Shown: piece after piece, positions 18,128 through 27,900 of the stretch
Numbering within the stretch: position 1 is the first letter of the stretch
Layout: the number at the start of each line of letters is the position of its first letter
Source: Jatrophihabitans sp.
GTDB lineage: Bacteria; Actinomycetota; Actinomycetes; Mycobacteriales; Jatrophihabitantaceae
Direction of reading: 5' to 3'
DNA length: 64,000 nucleotides
Assembly: GCA_036399055.1 (NCBI GenBank)
Contig: DASWNX010000039.1
Location: 1-64,000, forward strand
The notes under the pieces: generated by a model
The model's database searches: none
What the model saw: the letters and a program-made list of their open reading frames with translations, nothing else
What the model was told of the DNA's origin: nothing
Position numbers and translations under genes: made by a program

Positions 18128-20112
18128 CGGCTTGATACCTCCTGGACAGTGTCCGTCAGGACGAGGGAGTGGACGCCAGGCGTCATCTTGAGTTGTTGCT
18201 TGTGCAGTCGGCCGTCGACGTCGCGCCATTGCAGCTCCACGTCGGCTTCTGCGCTGAAGTCACCGAGGCCGAAGTGGACCTCGAAGCTCCGGAAGCCGCC
18301 GTGACCGCCGCCGCCGTCGAGTTGAGAGATCCTCTTTCCGTCCGGGGTGGTCACGGTCACCGTCGCGTTGTAGGCCGGCGCCCCGATATTGGCCAGTCCC
18401 TTGCCAGCTACCGCGCTGCTGTCACTGGCAGGGCGGTAGAGGTGCAGGTTGAGGTAGTTGCCCTTGTTCGGAGACTGGTTGGCGTAGAAGGCCGGTGGCC
18501 CCCACTGCCGTGCGATCGCGAAGTCCAGGGCTCCGGTGCCGGTGGTGTCAGCCGTGGCGAGCCCGCGGCTCGGAATGGGCACATCGGTTCCGATCTGAGA
18601 GCTGATGTTGACGTACTTGCCATCGGAGTTCTTGGCGTAGAAGGCCATGTGCTGATTGCCGGCGACGTCGTCACCGGGGCCGACGTTCGGCCACATCGCG
18701 GGGTTGCTGAGCAGGTCGTCGTTGGTCATGGCCATCTCCTGTAGCCATGGCCACCGGTCGATCTTGCCCTTGACGAAGCCGGTCGCCTGCAGGACGGACA
18801 GGTCACCGTTGTTGAGGAAGTCGCCCATCTTGACGTCCCAGCACCAGCCGGTCCAGCCCATTCCGTACTTGACGGCCTGCTGCTCGAAGGGCGCGATGCC
18901 GGCGTCGAGCTTCTTCTTCATCTCGGCTTGGTCCTTGGCCTGGTTGATGAAGATGAAGTTGCTCTCCTGCAGGCCCCACTTGGCGGTGATGTTGCTGACC
19001 GCGAGGTCGAACTTGCCGGTGCGGTTGAGATCACCGAAGTCCGCGCCCATTCCCTTGAACGAGTCCTTGCCGAGCACGAAGGACTTGGCAGTCGTCGGCG
19101 CGCGCTGCCCGCTGGCCTCCTTGAACCTGATGTCGCCCGGGGTCGAGATGTTGTACAGCAGGTGGTCGTGGCCGAAGTCGTTGGCGATGTAGATGTCAGG
19201 CAGCCCGCTGCCGGTCAGGTCGGCGCCGGTGATGGCCAGCGTCCACCCGGTGGAGACCTGGTAGGGGATGGCGGCCTGCTGCTCGATGTAGTGCACGGTC
19301 GGCTTGTCGCCGGAGGTGGCGCTGTGCCAGCGCAGCACCCGGTCACCGCCGCCGTTCTTGGCGGTGGACAGCGAGTTGTTCATCTCGACGTTGTTCTGGC
19401 CGTGGGGATTGAGCACGTCGGACTCGGGGAAGTAGTTGCCGATGATGATGTCGGGGTGGCCGTCGCCGTCGAGGTCGCCGACATAGTCGGCGTCGGTGTT
19501 CCACCGCGGGCCGTGGTACCTGCCGTCCAAAGACTGCGAGGGAATGAGCTCCTGGGGCCGGTAGGAGGCCATGGACAGGGTGGTGGCGCTGCTCTTGGCC
19601 AGGAACAGGATGGGGGTCCGGCCCCAGTAGGTGACCAGCAAATCCATCCGGCTGTCGCCGTTGAAGTCGCCAGGGTTGCAGCCTGTCGGCGCCATCGCGG
19701 CGTCCATCGGCAACGGGCTGGGGTCGAGCACGAACGGCGAGAACCGGTCCGCCGCCACCGCGGTCGGCGTGTAGGTGACGATCACGTCGTTGGTCCGGGT
19801 GTCCACGATGCACATGCCGTCCGAGCGCCCGTTGCCCACCAGGTCATTGATCGCGATGCTGGCGCCGACCGAGGAGATCCAGGCCGCGATCTTGGCGTAT
19901 GCGCGGTTGACCGGGCGGATGGTCTCCATCTTCTGGTCGTTGTAGCCGGCAGGCATGGCGATGGGCAGCTCTTTGAACTTGTACTTGCTCGCCACTGTCT
20001 CCGCGCCGTAGGTCGCCACCCGGCTTTGAGCGACCACGTACAGGGAGACCAGGACCACGGCGGCCACCAGGCCGGGAACCAGCTTGCGGACACGTTCACG
20101 GGACACTGCCAT
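18124..20112 (-). CDS. UnbV/E4-like protein: FG-GAP repeats plus ASPIC/UnbV domain
   Basis: A 662-aa protein with an N-terminal hydrophobic span (GLVAAVVLVSLYVVA) that acts as signal or anchor, so the body is probably extracytoplasmic. Several FG-GAP/VCBS-type repeats follow: DFNGDSRMDLLVTYWG, DLDGDGHPDIIIGNYF, DLTGSGLPDIYIANDFG, DLNRTGKFDLAVSN and a last GALDFAIARQWG. The C-terminal ASPIC/UnbV domain contains GAPAYNATVTVTTPDGK, GGFRSFEVHFGLG and VELQWRDVDG. The ATG at 20112 has AAGGG about 6 nt upstream. Conserved in enediyne clusters next to UnbU and the PKS; its molecular job is unknown. It is the first gene of the tightly coupled core operon. Confidence 0.93.
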   Translation of the reverse strand: MAVSRERVRKLVPGLVAAVVLVSLYVVAQSRVATYGAETVASKYKFKELPIAMPAGYNDQKMETIRPVNRAYAKIAAWISSVGASIAINDLVGNGRSDGMCIVDTRTNDVIVTYTPTAVAADRFSPFVLDPSPLPMDAAMAPTGCNPGDFNGDSRMDLLVTYWGRTPILFLAKSSATTLSMASYRPQELIPSQSLDGRYHGPRWNTDADYVGDLDGDGHPDIIIGNYFPESDVLNPHGQNNVEMNNSLSTAKNGGGDRVLRWHSATSGDKPTVHYIEQQAAIPYQVSTGWTLAITGADLTGSGLPDIYIANDFGHDHLLYNISTPGDIRFKEASGQRAPTTAKSFVLGKDSFKGMGADFGDLNRTGKFDLAVSNITAKWGLQESNFIFINQAKDQAEMKKKLDAGIAPFEQQAVKYGMGWTGWCWDVKMGDFLNNGDLSVLQATGFVKGKIDRWPWLQEMAMTNDDLLSNPAMWPNVGPGDDVAGNQHMAFYAKNSDGKYVNISSQIGTDVPIPSRGLATADTTGTGALDFAIARQWGPPAFYANQSPNKGNYLNLHLYRPASDSSAVAGKGLANIGAPAYNATVTVTTPDGKRISQLDGGGGHGGFRSFEVHFGLGDFSAEADVELQWRDVDGRLHKQQLKMTPGVHSLVLTDTVQEVSSR

Positions 20113-20487
20113 GATTAACCCTTCGCGGAGTAACAAGATCGACTGCATTGACGTTGCTGTCGGGGGGATCGGTGCGAAGTGCAAGCGCGACGCGAGGCGA
20201 CGCCTGGGCCACCGTCCTGCTGTGAGCAACAGGACAAGGCCTCAGGCGCCGCTTTGCCTGCCTGCCATCGCCTACCGTTGTGAATTGGCCACCTTCGTCG
20301 ATCAAGAATGCGACCCGGCCGGTTCGCTGGCCTCTCCCACCTTGCCCGGCTAACGCCGATGGTCTTTCAACATGTTTTCAAGGCGATAACGAATCCGACG
20401 AGCTCCGGGTCGAACTGCCCAGCGGGCGCCAGGCGCCTGTCATCAGCCGGCGACGCAGCCGGCGATCGAGGACTGCGCCAGGCGCGC
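20113..20487. promoter_or_regulatory. Probable promoter region of the enediyne core operon
   Basis: A 375-bp gap between two same-strand genes, directly upstream of UnbV/E4. No gene is supported. The size and position make it the likely promoter region for E4-E5-PKS-E10. No clear terminator hairpin for the upstream block is seen, so readthrough from the CMD gene is possible. Confidence 0.45.
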
Positions 20488-21555
20488 TCAGCAGCTGATC
20501 TGCAACCAGCTGGCGATCTGGCGGGCGGCTGCCATGCTGGCCCACGAGGTGGTGGCGATCAGCGCTTGGTCACCGGGCTGCTCGCGGCCGAAGGCGTCGA
20601 TGACCGACTGGTCGACCTGGAAGGGCGCCAGCGCGGTGAGCAGCACGAGCCGGCCGCTGGCCTGCTGGCCGGCCGGCAGCGCCAGCACCTCTTCCTCAAC
20701 CCAGGACCGGCTCAGGCCGAGCTGCCGGCCGTCCCAGCCGGCCAACCGTGACCGCAGCGCAGTCCGCACGGGTGTCGGGACGTGCGTGTGACCGGCCGCC
20801 TCGATGGCTGCGCTCGCGCGGGCGAACGCCTCGGCGATGTGCGGGCTGCCGGCCGCCCACCACAGCTCCGGCGGCAGCGGCGCCGCGGGCAGTAGCTCCA
20901 GTGAGGCGCCCGGCTGATGAGGATGACCGGCGGTGGCGCTGATGAACCGTCCGAGCACCCGCAGAACGCCGCCGCGGGCCAGCGTGGGAAGGGCCGGCGG
21001 CAGTGGCGAGTCGTCGAGGAAGATGTCGACCATCCGGTTGACGTAGTGAAAGGAGACGGCGACGCCGGCGATCTCGGGCGCCTGCTCCAGAGAGAAGGGC
21101 GCGTCCTGGGGTCGGCCGTCTGGGCGCATCCCCGACCGGCGCGCCCACTGGGCCAGCGCCCGCACGTCAGGATCTGCGATCGAGTCCATGTCGCCGGAGG
21201 TGACCGCGGCCGCGGTCGGGCCGCCCAGCAGCCCGGACAGCGTCGCCGAGTGCACCGTGACGCAGTACGGGCACGCGTTGCCCAGCGACACGGCCGCTGC
21301 GACGGCTTCCTTGGCGCCCCGCGAGACCTGGCCGTCAGCCAGCAGCGGCTCCCGCAGCATCATCCAGCTGGCGGCCAGCGGCCCGGGCGCCGGCGAGTGC
21401 AGCGCCACCGGCGGCGCCAGCATGCCGAAGTCCCGCTCGGCCTGCCGGTAGACCCTGGTCACCATGTCGTCAGCGCCGCCTGTTCGGGCCGGGGTGACGT
21501 GCTTGATGCGATCCAGCGATCGGCGAAGCGCCTTCTGCAGAAGTGACTTGGCCAT
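20488..21555 (-). CDS. AhpD/carboxymuconolactone-decarboxylase-like protein
   Basis: A 355-aa protein with one AhpD-type active-site motif, GNACPYCVTVHSATL, near residue 95 (CxxC followed by a His three residues later). AhpD-like proteins typically carry redox-active CxxC pairs. The protein is about twice the length of a single CMD domain, and its second half (PPELWWAAGSPHIAEAFARAS...) lacks the CxxC, as in other long two-lobed members. The ATG at 21555 has AGGAG upstream. Same strand as the GMC gene, 32 bp after it. A role in peroxide or thiol redox handling around the enediyne is inferred. Confidence 0.82.
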   Translation of the reverse strand: MAKSLLQKALRRSLDRIKHVTPARTGGADDMVTRVYRQAERDFGMLAPPVALHSPAPGPLAASWMMLREPLLADGQVSRGAKEAVAAAVSLGNACPYCVTVHSATLSGLLGGPTAAAVTSGDMDSIADPDVRALAQWARRSGMRPDGRPQDAPFSLEQAPEIAGVAVSFHYVNRMVDIFLDDSPLPPALPTLARGGVLRVLGRFISATAGHPHQPGASLELLPAAPLPPELWWAAGSPHIAEAFARASAAIEAAGHTHVPTPVRTALRSRLAGWDGRQLGLSRSWVEEEVLALPAGQQASGRLVLLTALAPFQVDQSVIDAFGREQPGDQALIATTSWASMAAARQIASWLQISC

Positions 21556-21587
21556 CGACGCTCCTAGTGGGTGCACATGGGCCGACG

Positions 21588-23243
21588 TCAGCCGGCGAGC
21601 AGCCGAGCGGCTGCCTTGTCGGCCTGGTTGCGGGCGCTGACGGCGCCGTCCGGAGACGGGGCGCCATAGCGGACGTCGACACCGCGTCGCTGGGCCGCCC
21701 GGATGATCGCCGGCATGGCCCGCTCGGCCAGGGCGGCGATGGTCATCGCCGGATTGACGGTCAGCGCGCCGGGCACCGCCGAGCCGTCGGTGACGAAGAT
21801 GCCCGGATGACCGCGCAGCTCGTGGTCAGCGTCCAGCGCCGAGGTCTTCGGGTCGTCGCCGATCCGGCAGGACGCCAGCGGGTGCACGGTGACCGCGCCC
21901 ACCACGTCATTGGTCCAGGGCATCACCTTGGCCAGGCCGTCCTTCTCCAGGATGCTCCTGACCGCGGCGTCTCCCTTGGCCCAGCCGTTGAGGGTGTTCT
22001 TGGTCGGCTGGTACCTCAGCGGGCCCAGACCGAACATCTGCTGGGACACCCGCATCGAGCTACCGGTAGGCGGCGGCGGTCCGAAGACGCCTTCGTTGTC
22101 GTCCTCGGACATGATGAAGACGGTCAGCCAGGACTGCCAGCGCCGCAGCATCTCCTTCTTCTCCTTGCCGAACCAGGTCGGTCCGGTGGCGTCGGCCACC
22201 TGGGCCAGGGTGGTGCCCAGCCCCGGTGGGAAGTACAGCTGCTCCAGGGAGAACCGGTCGTACTCCGGCAGCGAGCCGTCCTGCCAGTCCCAGCACGCGG
22301 CGACCGGGCCCTTGCCGATCTGCCCTGCCTCGAAGGCCTTGCCGCCACCGCGGTTCAGGCCCAGCACGTCACGAACCCGGTCCTCGTTCAGCACGGCGGT
22401 GTTGAGGCGCTCGCCGTTGCCGGAGAAGTACTTGCCGACCGCCTCCGGCATCGTGCCCAGGCTGGGCTCCGAGCGCCGCAGGATGACCGGTGTCGCCACC
22501 GAGCCGGCCGCCAGCACGATGAGCTTGGCGTCGATGACGCCGTTGCCGGTCTGCTCGCGGTAGTCGACCTCGTCCAGGGTGTTGTAGTGCACCCGGTAGC
22601 CGCCGTCGGAATCGCGGGTGATCTGCTGGACCTCGTGCAGCGGCCGGATCTCGGCGCCGTGCGCGAGCGCGGCGGGAAGGTAGTTGAGCAGCAGTGAGCG
22701 CTTGGCGTCGAACTTGCAGCCCGACATCATCCAGTTGCAGTTGACGCACCGCGAGACGTCGACCGCGGCCGGAGCCGGATTGCAGGTGTGACCGGCGTTG
22801 GCGCACGCCGCTGCCCACAGCCCGCCGGCGTAGGGCACGGTCTCCCACGTCTGCTTGGTGACCGGCAGCGACTCGGCCACCCGGTCATACCAGGGCTCCA
22901 GGCTGTCCCGACTGACGGCGGCCGGCCACATCCGACGGCCGACGCTGCCCTGCCGGTCGAAGATGAAGCGCGGCGCGCGCGGCATGGTGGCGAAGTACAC
23001 GACGCTGCCGCCGCCCACGCAGTTGCCGCTGAGCACGCTCATGCCTTCGCCCACGGTGAAGTCGAGCATCCGGGTGGTGGACGAGCCGAGTGCGAAGTCA
23101 TGCTCGAAGTCCTCGGCCTCCAGCCATGGGCCGCGTTCGAGCACCACCACCCGGGCGCCGCCGGCAGCCAGGTGGTAGGCCGCGATCGCGCCGCCGAAGC
23201 CGCTGCCGATGACGAGGACGTCGGTGCTTTCGGTGCTGCTCAT
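21588..23243 (-). CDS. GMC-family FAD-dependent oxidoreductase
   Basis: A 551-aa flavoenzyme. The FAD-binding Rossmann motif VIGSGFGGAIAAYHLA is at the N-terminus, followed by VVVLERG. The C-terminal GMC signature HPLASCRIGDDPKTSALD...GIFVTDGSAVPGALTVNPAMTIAALAERA is clear and most resembles the cholesterol-oxidase/large-dehydrogenase subgroup. An inserted segment with CVNCNWMMSGCKFDAKRS has closely spaced Cys residues. The ATG at 23243 overlaps the DUF5987 stop by 4 bp (ATGA). GMC dehydrogenases often need a small partner subunit, and the coupled DUF5987 protein is the obvious candidate. It probably oxidises an alcohol in the enediyne pathway. Confidence 0.92.
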   Translation of the reverse strand: MSSTESTDVLVIGSGFGGAIAAYHLAAGGARVVVLERGPWLEAEDFEHDFALGSSTTRMLDFTVGEGMSVLSGNCVGGGSVVYFATMPRAPRFIFDRQGSVGRRMWPAAVSRDSLEPWYDRVAESLPVTKQTWETVPYAGGLWAAACANAGHTCNPAPAAVDVSRCVNCNWMMSGCKFDAKRSLLLNYLPAALAHGAEIRPLHEVQQITRDSDGGYRVHYNTLDEVDYREQTGNGVIDAKLIVLAAGSVATPVILRRSEPSLGTMPEAVGKYFSGNGERLNTAVLNEDRVRDVLGLNRGGGKAFEAGQIGKGPVAACWDWQDGSLPEYDRFSLEQLYFPPGLGTTLAQVADATGPTWFGKEKKEMLRRWQSWLTVFIMSEDDNEGVFGPPPPTGSSMRVSQQMFGLGPLRYQPTKNTLNGWAKGDAAVRSILEKDGLAKVMPWTNDVVGAVTVHPLASCRIGDDPKTSALDADHELRGHPGIFVTDGSAVPGALTVNPAMTIAALAERAMPAIIRAAQRRGVDVRYGAPSPDGAVSARNQADKAAARLLAG

Positions 23244-23809
23244 GCGGGACTCCCAGAAGCGGTGGTGGCCGGATGGATCTCGGCGAGCTGACGGCCGTAG
23301 GTGTAGTCGGGGAACCGCCACAGGCCGTCGGCGTCCGGCGGCCTGAAGCCGAGGGTCAGCAGGCCGGGGTGTCCGCCGGCCAGCGCGTCGACGGTGTGCA
23401 GGTGCGCGCCGCTGTCGAAGGACATGGTGGAGAACATCGCCAGGTTCACCCAGCCCTGGCGCTCCGGGTGATCCCCGGCGGTCAGCCGCAGCACCAGGGC
23501 GGCCCGGTGGTCGTAGTCGAGGCTGACGAAGGCCGGGACGCTGTCATCGAGCTCGATTCCCTGCTCGCCCGCGTACTCGCGGGCGTGGCCGTTGAGCATC
23601 GCGGCCAGGATGGGCAGGTACAGGGACAACCCACCCGCCGGGGATTCGAGCAGTTCGACGGCGCCCGCCGCCACCGCCCCGCCGTCATGGGACACCCCTG
23701 CCACCGCCCGGTCACCAGGCCAGCGCTTGTTCCCGGGAACGATCGTGTCGGCGAAGGCCTCGAGGGTCATCACCTTGATCTGCTCCTCGTCGGAGGTAGT
23801 CGGTTCCAT
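23240..23809 (-). CDS. DUF5987-like small subunit of the GMC oxidoreductase
   Basis: A 189-aa protein with MTLEAFADTIVPGNKRWPGD near the start, which resembles the gluconate-2-dehydrogenase subunit-3 style beginning, and RFPDYTYGRQLAEIHP near the end. It matches what I recall of the DUF5987 family. The stop overlaps the GMC start by 4 bp, indicating equimolar, coupled expression. Likely role: accessory subunit for folding, export or electron transfer of the GMC enzyme; there is no clear signal peptide. The ATG at 23809 has GGAGAGG upstream. Confidence 0.75.
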   Translation of the reverse strand: MEPTTSDEEQIKVMTLEAFADTIVPGNKRWPGDRAVAGVSHDGGAVAAGAVELLESPAGGLSLYLPILAAMLNGHAREYAGEQGIELDDSVPAFVSLDYDHRAALVLRLTAGDHPERQGWVNLAMFSTMSFDSGAHLHTVDALAGGHPGLLTLGFRPPDADGLWRFPDYTYGRQLAEIHPATTASGSPA

Positions 23810-23858
23810 CGCAAGCCTCTCCTGTTGCGCCGGTAGCTGGTTCTGGCCCGGAGCCGCC

Positions 23859-24680
23859 TCAGCGACGGGCGGCCAGCGTGCTCAGGTGGTGGTGAAACTG
23901 CCCGGGCCGGCGACCCTGGCCGGCCGGTCCTCGGTAGGCCTGAGCGATCTGGAGCCAGTGCTGGGCGTCCGGGCCGACGGCGGTGATCGCGAGGTCCTCG
24001 GGGTGCCGGCGGCGGGTGACCAGCAGGCAGAAGTCCTCCGCCGGGCCGCTGATCCGCTGGTCGGCGTCCTCGGGACCGAACTGCCACTGGGCGCCGGAGG
24101 GCGCGGTCAGCTCGAAACGGAATCGCACGTCCGGGACGGGCTCATCGCGAGCCAGGTAACCGAAGTCCCAGGTGCGCACCGCGAACGCGACGAGGAATCT
24201 GATGCGGTCAGTGCGGCGACGCTGGACGCCGAGCGTGTCGGCGATGTCCTGGCCGTGCGCGAAAGCCTCCGTCATCCCGGCCATCATCAGGATGCCGCGC
24301 GGCAGTGGTCTGACCAGCCACGGCACCAGCTGGTCCGCGGGCACCGAGGCCAGCGCCTGCATCGCGGCGGCCCGCTCGGCCCGCCAGCGGCTGAAGAGCA
24401 CCTCGGGCGGGTGGGGCAGGTACTGGCTCAACGCGTTGGCCACGCTGACGGTGAAGTCCGGGTCGAGTCCTCGCATCAGCGCGATGAAGGCATCCGGATC
24501 GGAGGCGGACAGCCCGGCCATCCGGAACGTCGCGGCCAGGTGCGCGACCTGATGTGCCACGGTCCAGCCAGGCGCCGGGGTGGGCAGCTTCCACTGCTCG
24601 TCGGCCAAGCCGGCCAGCAGCTCGTCCAGCTCGTCACATTCGGCTGTCAATGCCTCGGTCGGGTCCGGGTGCTGGATCAC
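23859..24680 (-). CDS. TIGR03084-family DinB-like metal-binding protein
   Basis: A 273-aa protein of the DinB/mycothiol-dependent maleylpyruvate-isomerase-like superfamily. WKLPTPAPGWTVAHQVAHLAATF and MMAGMTEAFAHGQDIADTLG carry the metal-ligand His residues, and TIGR03084 members are about this length. A C-terminal SCP2-like part (FRFELTAPSGAQWQFGPEDADQRISGPAEDFCLLVTRRR) follows. The GTG at 24680 is preceded by GAGAGGA. The in-frame extension upstream passes through a 17-bp tandem repeat and is rejected. Mycothiol-dependent chemistry, for example S-conjugation or protection from a reactive enediyne, is possible but not shown. Confidence 0.82.
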   Translation of the reverse strand: MIQHPDPTEALTAECDELDELLAGLADEQWKLPTPAPGWTVAHQVAHLAATFRMAGLSASDPDAFIALMRGLDPDFTVSVANALSQYLPHPPEVLFSRWRAERAAAMQALASVPADQLVPWLVRPLPRGILMMAGMTEAFAHGQDIADTLGVQRRRTDRIRFLVAFAVRTWDFGYLARDEPVPDVRFRFELTAPSGAQWQFGPEDADQRISGPAEDFCLLVTRRRHPEDLAITAVGPDAQHWLQIAQAYRGPAGQGRRPGQFHHHLSTLAARR

Positions 24681-24709
24681 GTGATCGTCCTCTCGCCGCT
24701 GCGTCGCTG

Positions 24710-24771
24710 CGTGCCGGTTGTCGCTGCGTGCCGGTTGTCGCTCCGTGCCGGTTGTCGCTCCGTGCCGGTTT
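24710..24771. repeat. 17-bp tandem repeat, about 3.6 units
   Basis: The unit CGTGCCGGTTGTCGCT[G/C] recurs at 24710, 24727 and 24744, with a partial unit at 24761. It lies in the divergent intergenic region between the TIGR03084 gene and the giant DUF11 gene. It may be a slippage product or a multi-site regulator target affecting both promoters. Confidence 0.85.
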
Positions 24772-24966
24772 GTCTGATCGAGCGTCCTGCAGCGCCTTGG
24801 CGAGTGTTTCTCTGTCCGTGCCCGGAAGGCGGCAGTCGGCCGGTTGGAAGTCCGGGAGTCCCGGGCCGCGGCACCCGCGGCTGAAAGCGGCGAAGCGGGC
24901 GGGTGGCGAGGCAGCCAGGGAACCGTTCGCACCTCATCTGAATCTCACATCGGTTACGCTGCGCGT

Positions 24967-27900
24967 ATGTCATGGAAACGGTGCGTGATGAAGTGGAGGT
25001 CTCCGGCGCGCCGGGCGACCGCGCTGGTCACGGCCTGCGTCGTGGCGAGCCTGAGCACTAGCATGCTGCAGGCGCCGCGAGCCTCGGCTGCCTCGCCCGC
25101 GATCACGGCGAGCTTGCAGGCGCCGGCCACCGTGCTCGCCGGCAAGCCGGTGAGCTTCACCCTGACCGCCGCGAACCCCTCGGCCGCCGGTGCGCAACCG
25201 GAGTACAACACCTCGTTTCGCGATCTGCTGCCGCCGGGCCTGACCTACCAACCCGGCTCGACCACGCCCGCCGACCTGGGCGAGCCGACCGTCCTGACCG
25301 ACCCCGGCAACGGCCGGCAGACCCTCATCTGGAGCGACGTCTTCGACCTGGCCATAGGATCCTCGGCCAGCCTCAGCTTCTCGGCCACCGCGAGCCTGCC
25401 GGTCGGCAGCACGGCGAACAACGTCATCACCGCCTATGCCAGCACCGAGCCGCGCTACGTCGCGCACTTCACGGCGGCCGGCCTGCCGATCGCCGACTCC
25501 CGGATCCAACCGGCGGCCAGCAATCAGGGCTCGACCGTGATCACCGCCTTGCAGCTGAGCAAGACCGAGTCCAGCCCGGCCGCCAAGCTGCTACGCGGCG
25601 CGCACCAGCATTCCACGGTCTACACCCTGCGGCTGGGCAACAGCAGCCAGGCCGCCACCACCGGCGTCACCGTGCTGGACTACCTGCCGGCCGCGCAGGA
25701 GTTCCTCGGCTGCGGCCAGCTGGACAACACCGCCGGCGCGACCGTGGAGTACCCCGGGGCCGCGCGGCTCAGCACGACTCCCGCGGTAGGCACTGACTGC
25801 CTGGCGCCCACCTCGGTGGACACCGTGCTCAACCCGCCCGCGAACGGAACCGTCAGCTACCCACCCGGCGTCTACACCAAGCTGACCTGGACGCTGGGCA
25901 CGCTCGCCGCCGGCCAGGTCAGCACCATCCGCTATGCCGCCGCCGTCGCGCTGAGGCAGAACGCGCTGTTCGCCTCCGGCCCGAGCCCCGCCTCGCTCGG
26001 CCAGGCCGCCAACCTCGACAACAACACCGGCGCGAGCACCCGTCAGCTCAACGACGCAGCCCCGCTGGTCAATTACGCCCACGCCGAGGGCAGTTACACC
26101 GGCGCCGCCATCGGCGGCGCGGCCAGTGTGTCGGACACCAGCCATCAGGTGAGCGTGCACGATCTGCGGATCCAGAAGTCGGTCACCCCGTCGGAGTTCG
26201 TGGCCGGCGGCCTCGCCGGTTACACCCTGCGCCTGGACTCGGGGGAGTACACCGACGCCTCGGCCATCGTGATCACCGATGTGCTGCCCAACGGGACCTG
26301 CCCGCTGGACGAGAACGGCAACCACGCCGCCGGGGCCCCGGCCGACTGCGCGCCGGGCGCCGGCTTCGCGCCGTCACTGCCTTACCAGTCGGTCAGCCAG
26401 AACCCCGACGGCAGCTTCACCGTCGTCTTCCAGCCGGTCGCGGTGCCCCGCAACGGCTCACTGAGCATCACCTACGCCGCCCGCAACCGGGCCAGCTACA
26501 CCGGCGGCCCCCTGGCCGGGTTGCCGCCGGCGGCCGGCGACAGCTTCACCAACACCGCGACCGGGCAGGGAACCTCGACACCGGCGCCGGGCACCGGCGT
26601 GACCGCGGACCAGCCGGTCCGCGATGCCAGCTCGGCGACCCAGACCAGCTCCACCAGCACCCTGAGCGCCTCGGTCGCCGCGCGCACCACCCCGATGGAC
26701 TGCTCGGCCCCCGGTCTCAGCTACGGCGCGGGCAACCCGGTGTTCGCCAAGGGCGATCGGATCTGCTTCCAGCTGCGGGTCGGGTTGTCAGCGGTCAACC
26801 AGACCCGCAACGCGGTGCTGACTGACTTCCTGCCAGTCGACACCGCCTACGAGGACGGCAGTGTCAGTTACCCGGCCGCCAACACCGTCGACCCGGCGCA
26901 GATCAGCTTCGACGCGGCCGCGGCCGCCAGCGGAGCGCTCAGCTGGCGGCTGGGGACGACCCAGGCCGACGGGTCCACCACGGTGGCCGCGGGCAAGGTG
27001 TTCGTGGTCCGCTTCAGCGTCCTGGTGACGGCTCCGGCGCCTGGCCCCGCGCCGGACAAGCTGGGCAACATCGCCAAGCTGCGCAGCACCGACAGCGCGG
27101 GAAAGGCCAGCTCGCTGCGGGCCGGCGCCGACTTTCAGATAGCGGCCGCGCCGCCGGTCGCGATAGCCAAGGGGGTGGCCAGCCTCAACGGCGCCGTGCC
27201 GGCGCCGGGCCCCAACGCTGACCACGTGCTGGTCCGCCAGGGCGATTCGGTGGTGTTCGAGATCGAGGTCGACAACACCGGCAGCGCCGCCACCAGCAAC
27301 GCTGTCGCCGTCGATGACCTGCGACTGTGGGACGTGCTGCCCGCAGGCCTGCGGTGCGCCCAGCTGAGCGCCGTCAGCGACGCCGGCGTCTGCACCGATC
27401 CGGCGGCGCCAGGGCACCCGGCCTTCACCGGCGACTCCAGCCTGAGCGCCCTGGTGTGGAGCGGCGCCGCGCTGCCCGCCGGCGCCCGCAAGAGCTACCG
27501 GTACACCGTGACCATTCCAGCCGGGGTGAGCGTCTCGACGGTCTTCGACAACACCGCCGCGGTGCGCTCGTACTCCGCGGGCACCGACCTGCCCGGAGCC
27601 GGGACCGGCAGCGCCACCTTCTACCCGAGCGCCAACATCGAGAGCACCGTCCTGCCCGGCCAGTACGACGCCCCGGCCGCCAGGGACACCAGTGACGTCT
27701 ACCTCCGCAATGTCACCGTCAGCTCCGGTGTCAGCTCCGCCGTCGCCGAGACCGGCAACATCGGCGCCGAGCCGAGCCCTGCCGGCAGCACTCAGGCCAC
27801 CATCGGCGAGCAGCTGAGCTGGACGGTCACCGCTCGGGTTCCTGCCGGCTCGAGCGTCTACAACGCCTTTCTCAGCAGCCCGTTGCCTGCCGGGCTGTCA

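Noticed and set aside
1-24700. Enediyne apoprotein or self-sacrifice resistance gene
   Set aside because: No small secreted apoprotein-like gene or CalC-type protein is seen inside the cluster. The SRPBCC domain at 47230 is fused to an ArsR regulator and lies far away.
24710-24771. Possible CRISPR array
   Set aside because: The 17-bp units are directly adjacent with no spacers, and no cas genes are present.
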